This document shows, in pieces, positions 1 through 4,381 of a DNA stretch of 5,054 bases (the first letter of the stretch is position 1; each line of letters opens with the position of its first letter). The notes below the pieces were generated by a model, which saw only the letters and a list, made by a program, of their open reading frames with translations, did no database searches and was not told where the DNA came from. This stretch comes from Thermococcus sp. (GTDB lineage Archaea > Methanobacteriota_B > Thermococci > Thermococcales > Thermococcaceae). The translations under genes and the position numbers were made by a program. The stretch covers positions 1 through 5,054 of the forward strand of contig JALTMZ010000110.1 in the NCBI GenBank assembly GCA_027001105.1. The letters run 5' to 3'.

Positions 1-2076
1 CTGTCCTCTCAGCTTTGATACCTCTTTGCTCCTCCAGTCAAAGTCGCTGTCATGCTCGGCCAAGCTCATTATGTATAGCCTCACGACATCGGCTCCGTTC
101 TCATTTATTGCATCAATGAAGTTCAGCACGTTTCCTTTGCTCTTGCTCATCTTCTTGCCTTCCAGCGTTCCGTAGCCGTTGACGGCTATTCCTTTCGGCC
201 AGTACTTCTTGTCAAAGATTGCCACGTGGTTGAAGACAAAAAACGTTAGGTGGTTTGGAATTAGGTCTTTAGCAGAGCATCTCCAGTCCAGCGGGTACCA
301 GTACTCAAATTCCTCCTTCATCTCTCTGATAACTTCAGCTGGAATTCCAGTCTTTTCGCTCAGCTCCTTCTCTTTCTCTTCGCTCCTTTCTTCTAAGAAA
401 ATGTAATCGAACAGCTCTGGAATCAGCTGTTCTCCTTTAATGCCATACTTGTTAATCGCCCTTGAGATTGTGTAGTAAGCCATGTAAATCGTCGAATCGC
501 TCAAGCTCTCAATCACCCACTCTGGATCCCAAGGTAGTGGAGTCCCCAGTCCAATCTTTCTTGCACATGCTTTCTTCTCTATCCAATCAAACACCGCTCT
601 AAACTGGGCTCTCCTTGACTCTGGAATTATTTTCATCTGCTCCAAGCACTCAAAAGCCTTAGCTTTCCACTCTGGGTTTCCATAGTCAATGAACCACTGG
701 TCGTGGATTATCTTAACCACGGCCCTGTTTCCAAATCTTGAAATAACATTCTTATCTGCGAACTCGTACATAATATCGGCTATTCCTTTCTTCTTCATGT
801 CTTCGGCAACTAAGTCCTTAACTCTGCTGACGGGAATGCCCTTGTATGGCTCAATCTTGAAGATGCCCTTATGATATTCAGCCTTGTAAATGATCTTTGT
901 CGCCTGCTCCAGCTTTTCTTTATCCTCTTGGCTCTTCACTCCCAGCTTTGTAACCTCTTCTACAGCTGGGAACTCGCCGTAGCCTTCAAGTTCAATCAGC
1001 GAGATATAGGTAATATTCTCAACGATTCTTGGGTCAATATCATACTTCAGCAGAATCTCTGTGTTTCTCTTCAAATCTTCCAAGGCGGCATGATCGAATG
1101 GAGCATGCGCTGGAACGCTCATAACGACACCGGTTGCGTTGTCTGGGTCAACGAAATCTGCTGGCAGAATTATTACCTCGTCCTCAGTAACGGGATTCCT
1201 AACCCACTTGCCTATCAGCTTCTCTCCCTTGAACTTCTCCAGTACTTCAATTTCCTTGTCTTGGAAGCTCAGCTTATATGCTGCCTCTTTGCTGACTATC
1301 CACATCTCTTCTTTCCCTTTGTATTTCACTTTGGCTTTGACATATGAGGCATTGGGGTTCAGCCACATGTTGGTTACTCCGTAAACTGTCTCTGGCCTTA
1401 GCGTTGCAGCTGGTAAATAGATAGTTTCCCCATTTTCCTCCAAGATGAACTTAATCAGGATGTACTCCAAAATTGGAACATCTTCTCCATCCATCAAATC
1501 GTGGTCGCCAAGAGGTGTTCCAACAACTGGATCCCATCTAACCCTGTGTGCTCCTTTAACTATCAGCCCTTTCTCTTTTAGCCTCAAGAACTGCCAAGTT
1601 ATGAAGGCATTGAACTGCGGATGCAGTGAAGTTGTGTGAAACTCTCTGCTCCAGTCAACGCTGAATCCAGCTCTAATGAATGTCTCTTTTGCTGCTTTCA
1701 TGAAGTATTTGACGATGTTTATTGGATCCTCAAAAGTCCACAGAATATCTTCCGGCACTTTGTAAACATCCCTGTAAACGAAAATCGTCTGGGGATCGCG
1801 GTGCTTTATTCTCTCAGCAATTCCAACTATTGGTGAGCCTGTGATGTGCCATGCCATTGGGAACAAAACATTGTAACCCTGCATTCTCTTGAATCTCGCT
1901 ATAACATCTGGGATTGTGTACGTCCTTGCGTGTCCGACATGCAGATGCCCTGACAGATATGGAAAAGCAACTGTGATGTAGAACTTTGGCTTATTTTTAT
2001 CTACCTTTGGCTCAAAGATTTTCTCTTCGTTCCATTTCTTCTGCCACTTCTCCTCAATAGCCCTAAAATCTACCAT
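1..2076 (-). CDS. leuS: Leucyl-tRNA synthetase, archaeal type (N-terminal 692 codons; 3' end outside window)
   Basis: This class I aminoacyl-tRNA synthetase charges tRNA-Leu with leucine in the cytoplasm. The frame is open from the ATG at 2076 to the left edge, and I found no internal stop. Signature elements lie in one frame: the HIGH-type motif HVGH at residues 46-49 within GHLHVGH, the editing (CP1) threonine-rich motif TLRPET at 225-230, the editing-site segment [13 protein letters not shown] with Asp328, and the catalytic loop KMSKS at 642-646 followed by KGNV. The segment before it, [19 protein letters not shown], is typical of archaeal/eukaryal LeuRS. Archaeal family members have about 960-970 residues, so roughly 275 residues (the anticodon-binding and C-terminal domains) are missing only because the window ends. 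The start is supported by a strong Shine-Dalgarno site 6 bases upstream and by the N-terminus [15 protein letters not shown]. The gene diverges from rpl15e. Confidence 0.97.
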   Translation of the reverse strand, partial: MVDFRAIEEKWQKKWNEEKIFEPKVDKNKPKFYITVAFPYLSGHLHVGHARTYTIPDVIARFKRMQGYNVLFPMAWHITGSPIVGIAERIKHRDPQTIFVYRDVYKVPEDILWTFEDPINIVKYFMKAAKETFIRAGFSVDWSREFHTTSLHPQFNAFITWQFLRLKEKGLIVKGAHRVRWDPVVGTPLGDHDLMDGEDVPILEYILIKFILEENGETIYLPAATLRPETVYGVTNMWLNPNASYVKAKVKYKGKEEMWIVSKEAAYKLSFQDKEIEVLEKFKGEKLIGKWVRNPVTEDEVIILPADFVDPDNATGVVMSVPAHAPFDHAALEDLKRNTEILLKYDIDPRIVENITYISLIELEGYGEFPAVEEVTKLGVKSQEDKEKLEQATKIIYKAEYHKGIFKIEPYKGIPVSRVKDLVAEDMKKKGIADIMYEFADKNVISRFGNRAVVKIIHDQWFIDYGNPEWKAKAFECLEQMKIIPESRRAQFRAVFDWIEKKACARKIGLGTPLPWDPEWVIESLSDSTIYMAYYTISRAINKYGIKGEQLIPELFDYIFLEERSEEKEKELSEKTGIPAEVIREMKEEFEYWYPLDWRCSAKDLIPNHLTFFVFNHVAIFDKKYWPKGIAVNGYGTLEGKKMSKSKGNVLNFIDAINENGADVVRLYIMSLAEHDSDFDWRSKEVSKLRGQ

Positions 2077-2082
2077 AGTCTG

Positions 2083-2090
2083 ACCTCCTT
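2083..2090 (-). promoter_or_regulatory. Shine-Dalgarno site of leuS
   Basis: On the minus strand this reads AAGGAGGT, complementary to the CACCUCC tail of archaeal 16S rRNA. It ends 6 bases before the ATG at 2076. This fixes the leuS start and shows that its mRNA has a leader rather than being leaderless. Confidence 0.9.
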
Positions 2091-2138
2091 AATGGTTGTT
2101 TGAACAGCAAAAAGAGCATGCACGGAGAATTCTTGAGA

Positions 2139-2211
2139 ATGCCAAATAGGGGGATTATCGAAGAAATACTCAGCCTTGATAGTTGAGAACTCGATCCCCC
2201 CTCATTGGCAT
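2139..2211 (-). promoter_or_regulatory. Candidate structured leader hairpin of leuS mRNA
   Basis: The outer arms ATGCCAA (2139-2145) and TTGGCAT (2205-2211) pair perfectly over 7 bp. After a 2x2 internal loop, AGGGGG (2148-2153) pairs with CCCCCT (2197-2202), then ATCGA (2157-2161) with TCGAT (2191-2195), and finally CTCAG (2169-2173) with TTGAG (2183-2187, one G-U pair) around a 9-base loop. The predicted leuS transcription start, about 25 bases downstream of the minus-strand TATA box, falls at about 2212. The hairpin would therefore sit at the very 5' end of the leuS mRNA and leave about 60 unpaired bases before the start codon. The structure is seen in the sequence. A regulatory role is inference. 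It could instead be an independent small RNA on either strand. Confidence 0.5.
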
Positions 2212-2233
2212 CGCCATAGATTTGGAATTGGAG

Positions 2234-2243
2234 TATTTAAAAG
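2234..2243 (-). promoter_or_regulatory. TATA-like promoter element of leuS
   Basis: The minus strand reads CTTTTAAATA, a good archaeal TATA box, with A-rich sequence upstream that could serve as a BRE. Transcription would begin about 25 bases downstream, near 2212, giving a leader of about 135 bases. The core is partly palindromic and could also work rightwards. Confidence 0.55.
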
Positions 2244-2276
2244 TTGTGGTTGTTTGAGTATCTTTGGAATTTTGAT

Positions 2277-2299
2277 GGAAAAATCGCAACTTTTAAAAA
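2277..2299 (+). promoter_or_regulatory. BRE/TATA-like promoter of rpl15e
   Basis: An A-rich stretch (GGAAAAAT, 2277-2284) lies upstream of CTTTTAAAAA (2290-2299), matching the archaeal BRE-plus-TATA layout. The expected transcription start is near 2316-2322, at the left edge of the GC-rich element. The exact start matters, because a start right of 2315 would trim the closing helix of that element. Confidence 0.6.
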
Positions 2300-2314
2300 C
2301 TCAAACTCTAAACT

Positions 2315-2386
2315 CACCTCGACCAGGCGGGGGAACCCGCGGGATGTTCCGCTCTGCGGAGAACCACAAACAGCGAAAGCGAGGTG
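2315..2386 (+). promoter_or_regulatory. GC-rich multi-helix leader RNA sequestering the rpl15e Shine-Dalgarno site
   Basis: CACCTCG (2315-2321) is perfectly complementary to CGAGGTG (2380-2386), which contains the rpl15e Shine-Dalgarno GAGGTG. Inside this closing helix lie two more hairpins. GCGGG (2327-2331) pairs with CCCGC (2336-2340) under a GGAA loop of the GNRA class. TCCGC (2348-2352) pairs with GCGGA (2356-2360) under a UCU loop. A possible GCGAAAGC mini-hairpin lies at 2373-2380. The block is about 65% GC by hand count in AT-rich surroundings. This layout resembles a translational control leader, perhaps autogenous, or a small structured RNA with its own promoter. No known RNA family was recognised. 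The pairing is seen; the function is inferred. Confidence 0.55.
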
Positions 2387-2392
2387 GAAAGA

Positions 2393-2977
2393 ATGGGAAT
2401 GTACAAATACATTAGAGAAGCTTGGAAGAGCCCAAAGAAGAGCTATGTTGGACAGCTTTTGAAGGTTAGAATGATTAAGTGGAGAAGGGAGCCAAGCGTT
2501 GTTAGGATTGAGAGACCAACAAGACTTGACAGAGCAAGGAGCTTGGGCTATCAGGCAAAGCAGGGTTATGTAATCGTTAGGGTTAGAGTTAGGAGAGGGG
2601 GAAGAAAGAGACCCAGGTGGAAGGGCGGTAGAAAGCCAAGCAAGATGGGTATGGTCAAGTACTCACCCAAAAAGAGCCTCCAGTGGATTGCCGAGGAAAA
2701 GGCAGCAAGAAAGTTCCCCAACCTTGAAGTGCTCAACTCCTACTGGGTTGGCGAGGATGGAATGTACAAGTGGTTTGAGGTCATAATGGTTGACCCACAC
2801 CATCCAGTCATCAAGTCCGATCCTAAGATAGCTTGGATTGCAATGAAGGTTCACAAGGGTAGGGTCTTTAGAGGTCTCACAAGTGCAGGTAAGAAGTCGA
2901 GAGGACTTAGAAACAAGGGCAAGGGCGCTGAGAAAGTCAGACCAAGTATTAGAGCGAATAAGGGTAAGGGTAAGTGA
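2393..2977 (+). CDS. rpl15e: 50S ribosomal protein L15e
   Basis: This is a 194-residue component of the large ribosomal subunit found in archaea and eukaryotes (family PF00827), where it binds 23S rRNA; it has no bacterial orthologue. The N-terminus [18 protein letters not shown] is the family hallmark. The middle is very basic, with the [16 protein letters not shown] stretch. [21 protein letters not shown] is a conserved central segment, and the tail ends in lysine/glycine-rich KGKGK. Length matches other archaeal L15e proteins. The ATG at 2393 is chosen over an in-frame GTG at 2384 because GAGGTG (2381-2386) is the ribosome binding site, 6 bases before the ATG, and the GTG lies inside it. 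That site is also one arm of the leader helix at 2315-2386. The gene has its own promoter and is followed by T-rich termination sequence. Confidence 0.97.
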   Translation: MGMYKYIREAWKSPKKSYVGQLLKVRMIKWRREPSVVRIERPTRLDRARSLGYQAKQGYVIVRVRVRRGGRKRPRWKGGRKPSKMGMVKYSPKKSLQWIAEEKAARKFPNLEVLNSYWVGEDGMYKWFEVIMVDPHHPVIKSDPKIAWIAMKVHKGRVFRGLTSAGKKSRGLRNKGKGAEKVRPSIRANKGKGK

Positions 2978-2980
2978 CTT

Positions 2981-3018
2981 GCTTTTCTTATCCTCTTTTA
3001 CATGGATTATCCTTTTTT
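2981..3018 (+). terminator. T-rich transcription terminator region after rpl15e
   Basis: Several T runs follow the rpl15e stop codon, the longest being TTTTTT at 3013-3018. Archaeal RNA polymerase terminates at such T tracts without needing a hairpin. A new promoter follows before the next gene, which fits termination here. Confidence 0.5.
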
Positions 3019-3052
3019 AGCGTAGATTTTTAATAATTTCGCTTTAATTGGT

Positions 3053-3070
3053 TCAAATTCGAGAATTTGA
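3053..3070. repeat. Perfect 8-2-8 palindrome upstream of the COG1325/rnp3 promoter
   Basis: TCAAATTC and GAATTTGA are exact reverse complements separated by GA. The palindrome ends about 10 bases upstream of the BRE/TATA-like element at 3080-3096. That position suits a dimeric transcription factor acting as activator or repressor. It does not match any Thermococcales operator I know. Chance is possible in AT-rich DNA. Confidence 0.5.
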
Positions 3071-3079
3071 CGATTTTGG

Positions 3080-3096
3080 GAGAAATGCTTAAATTT
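3080..3096 (+). promoter_or_regulatory. BRE/TATA-like promoter of the COG1325-rnp3 operon
   Basis: GAGAAAT (3080-3086) resembles a BRE and is followed by GCTTAAATTT (3087-3096), a TATA-like box. The expected transcription start is near 3117, giving a leader of about 30 bases with a GAGGTG ribosome binding site. An alternative AT-rich palindrome ATTTTAAAAT at 3109-3118 seems too close to the start codon to be the main TATA box. Confidence 0.5.
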
Positions 3097-3149
3097 CATG
3101 AGCGACATATTTTAAAATGAGAGAGTGAAAAGTGTTTGAGGTGAAAGCT

Positions 3150-3605
3150 ATGACAAAGCTTCAAGCTCATAGTATAAAGATCAGGACGTTCATTCATGCA
3201 ACTGAAGACCCTGAGAAAGTGCTGGAAGCGTTGGAAACTCTATTTCCGGAGGATTTGTCACCTCAAGATGTGGACTTTGAGATAATTGAGACAGAGGGTT
3301 ACTTTGGAAACCCGATCCTCGTCATGGATGCAGAAATTAGGAAAAGCAAAAATGTAAGAAGATTCCTTGAGAACCTCAAGGCTCTGCTCAGTGAGGAGGA
3401 CAAGGCCTATCTCATGGAGCATGCTGAGGAAAAAGTTGACGAGACTGGAACCTTTTACATTCGCTTTGATAAGCAGAGAGCATACTTAGGAGAGGTTAAA
3501 GTAACTGAGGGAGAAGATGTAATACATGTGAGAATTAAGGTCAAGGCTTTTCCAATGAAGAAGGAAAGCGTTGTAAAATCAGTTAAGGAGTGGCTGAGCG
3601 AATGA
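3150..3605 (+). CDS. RNA-binding protein of the PF01877/COG1325 family (predicted exosome-associated)
   Basis: This 151-residue protein belongs to the archaeal family annotated as RNA-binding or predicted exosome subunit (COG1325). Its recognisable stretches are KLQAHSIKIRTFIHATEDPEKVLEAL near the N-terminus, EIIETEGYFGNPILVMDAEI in the middle, and GTFYIRFDKQRAYLG towards the C-terminus. The exosome link is a computational prediction from conserved gene neighbourhoods, not demonstrated function. There is no signal peptide or membrane segment. The ATG at 3150 is chosen because GAGGTG (3138-3143) lies 6 bases upstream. An in-frame GTG at 3132 lies before that site and adds only MFEVKA. The last codon and stop overlap the rnp3 start by 4 bases (ATGA), so the two are probably translationally coupled. 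A role tied to RNase P or tRNA maturation is plausible from this pairing. Confidence 0.88.
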   Translation: MTKLQAHSIKIRTFIHATEDPEKVLEALETLFPEDLSPQDVDFEIIETEGYFGNPILVMDAEIRKSKNVRRFLENLKALLSEEDKAYLMEHAEEKVDETGTFYIRFDKQRAYLGEVKVTEGEDVIHVRIKVKAFPMKKESVVKSVKEWLSE

Positions 3606-4237
3606 AGTTCATTGAGATGGATATCAGGAATGAGAAAGCTTACGAGTTGGCTGAGGAGTGGTACGATGAGGTTGTCTTTACAAAAAAGCTCCCATTAAAC
3701 GGCAGTCCAGACTATGAAAAGCTGAAAGAAGAAATCAGAGAGCTTAGAGGAAACTATGGCAAAGTTGCTCTTCTCGTGATTACAAACAAACCCTCACTAA
3801 TTAGAGAACTCAAAAACCGCAACCTTAAGGCTTTAATTTATGTCCAAGGGGGCAATATGAAGATTAACCGCTTTGCTCTTGAGATTGGTGTTGATGCCCT
3901 CATAAGTCCGGAATTTGGAAGGAAAGATAACGGATTTGACCATGTTCTTGCAAAAATTGCTGCAAAGAATGATGTTGCAATTGGCTTTTCTATATCTCAG
4001 CTTTTGAATGCAAATCCATATGGGAGGGCTAATATTTTGAAGTTTATGATGAAGAACTGGCAGCTCGTTGATAAGTATAGGGTTCCCAGATTTCTTACAT
4101 CCTCGGCAGAAAGTAAGTGGGGAGTTAGAGCTCCGAGGGATTTAATGAGCCTTGGAGTTGCTATAGGGATGGAGATTTCTCAAGCAAAGGCTTCAGTTGG
4201 TTTTTATCCTGAAAGAATTCTCAATAAAAGGCTTTGA
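3602..4237 (+). CDS. rnp3: Ribonuclease P protein component 3 (Rpp30)
   Basis: This 211-residue protein is the archaeal homologue of eukaryotic Rpp30, a protein subunit of RNase P. RNase P removes the 5' leader of precursor tRNAs, and in archaea its catalytic RNA is assisted by Pop5, Rpp30, Rpp21, Rpp29 and L7Ae. Rpp30 has a TIM-barrel-like fold and works as a pair with Pop5. Family segments visible here are MKFIEMDIRNEKAYELAEEW at the N-terminus, the central GVDALISPEFGRKDNGFDHVLAKIAAKNDVAIGFS segment (read as two adjoining parts), NPYGRANILKFMMKNWQLV, and RFLTSSAESKWGVRAPRDL with GMEISQAKAS near the end. Length fits the family (about 210 residues). The ATG at 3602 overlaps the preceding stop. 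AAGGAG at 3585-3590 lies 11 bases upstream, slightly far, which fits coupling. A GTG at 3590 would overlap that site. Confidence 0.95.
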   Translation: MKFIEMDIRNEKAYELAEEWYDEVVFTKKLPLNGSPDYEKLKEEIRELRGNYGKVALLVITNKPSLIRELKNRNLKALIYVQGGNMKINRFALEIGVDALISPEFGRKDNGFDHVLAKIAAKNDVAIGFSISQLLNANPYGRANILKFMMKNWQLVDKYRVPRFLTSSAESKWGVRAPRDLMSLGVAIGMEISQAKASVGFYPERILNKRL

Positions 4238-4272
4238 TGTCTTAAAATAGTCTTGGTATAAAATTTAGATAA

Positions 4273-4307
4273 CTTCTTATTTTATTACTTACTCCTGTTA
4301 GTTTTAT
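4273..4307 (+). terminator. Probable T-rich terminator region after rnp3
   Basis: The 144-base AT-rich spacer after rnp3 contains clustered T tracts, including TTATTTTATTACTT at 4277-4290 and TTTT near 4302. This suits intrinsic archaeal termination before the separate promoter of the next gene. No single long T run is present, so the call is tentative. Confidence 0.35.
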
Positions 4308-4340
4308 AACTATGGAGACTATTTAATACCAAAAAATATG

Positions 4341-4358
4341 TCGAAAAATATATAAAAG
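4341..4358 (+). promoter_or_regulatory. BRE/TATA promoter of the cystathionine gamma-synthase family gene
   Basis: CGAAAA (4342-4347) followed by ATATATAAAAG (4348-4358) is a strong archaeal BRE/TATA match. The expected transcription start, about 25 bases downstream of the box centre, is near 4376-4382, at or just before the GTG start codon at 4382. Confidence 0.7.
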
Positions 4359-4381
4359 ATTAGGCTTAATCCCTGGAAGAG

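Larger units (their letters stand above)
2228..2305. repeat. Inverted pair of near-identical promoter cores
   Basis: The minus-strand reading of 2228-2246, CAACTTTTAAATACTCCAA, matches the plus-strand reading of 2287-2305, CAACTTTTAAAAACTCAAA, at 17 of 19 positions. Each copy contains the TATA-like box of one divergent gene (leuS and rpl15e). The copies face away from each other with 40 bases between them. The match extends past the TATA box itself, so a shared regulator site or a local duplication is possible. Confidence 0.6.
2077..2392. other. Divergent intergenic region between leuS and rpl15e
   Basis: These 316 bases hold no convincing protein gene. Reading rightwards: the leuS Shine-Dalgarno site and an unstructured leader segment (2077-2138), a long imperfect inverted repeat (2139-2211), the leuS TATA-like box on the minus strand (2234-2243), AT-rich spacer DNA with the 9-base direct repeat TTTGGAATT at 2221-2229 and 2263-2271, the rpl15e TATA-like box (2290-2299), and a GC-rich structured element (2315-2386) that runs into the rpl15e Shine-Dalgarno site. 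Base composition shifts sharply at about 2315, from AT-rich to about 65% GC by hand count, which in hyperthermophiles often marks structured RNA. Confidence 0.8.

Noticed and set aside
179..406. Plus-strand open frames inside leuS (also at 689-874, 1139-1384, 1445-1639 and 1636-1836)
   Set aside because: They are shadows of leuS with serine/leucine-rich low-complexity translations and no ribosome binding sites or promoters.
871..1347. A 158-codon open frame on the plus strand
   Set aside because: It lies wholly antisense to leuS, in register with the leuS codons on the opposite strand. leuS has clear catalytic and editing motifs throughout, and the antisense peptide resembles nothing I recognise.
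2149..2201. A tRNA-like or C/D-box or H/ACA guide RNA reading of the leuS leader hairpin
   Set aside because: The GGGGG/CCCCC arms recall an acceptor stem, but there is no cloverleaf, no TTCGA loop, no C box RUGAUGA and no ACA box directly after the basal stem on either strand.
2221..2271. Direct repeat TTTGGAATT at 2221-2229 and 2263-2271
   Set aside because: Only 9 bases in AT-rich promoter DNA, with two copies. This is too weak to call an operator or mobile-element footprint.
2326..2372. An H/ACA guide RNA in the rpl15e leader, suggested by ACA trinucleotides at 2366-2368 and 2370-2372
   Set aside because: I could not build a stem with a proper pseudouridylation pocket and a kink-turn/UGA-GA motif. 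The leader helix pairing with the Shine-Dalgarno site explains more of the sequence. It is not fully excluded.
2384..2392. GTG as an upstream start for rpl15e
   Set aside because: The GTG is part of the Shine-Dalgarno site, and the L15e family begins at [11 protein letters not shown], matching the ATG at 2393.
2176..2415. A 79-codon frame crossing the intergenic region (and an overlapping one at 2244-2462)
   Set aside because: It crosses the promoter and the GC-rich structured element and runs into rpl15e in another frame, with no convincing ribosome binding site.
2663..2854. A 63-codon minus-strand frame inside rpl15e
   Set aside because: It is antisense to a highly conserved ribosomal protein gene, with no ribosome binding site.
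3590..3601. GTG as an upstream start for rnp3
   Set aside because: It overlaps the AAGGAG ribosome binding site. The ATG at 3602 gives the usual Rpp30 N-terminus (MKFIEMDIR) and a normal length.
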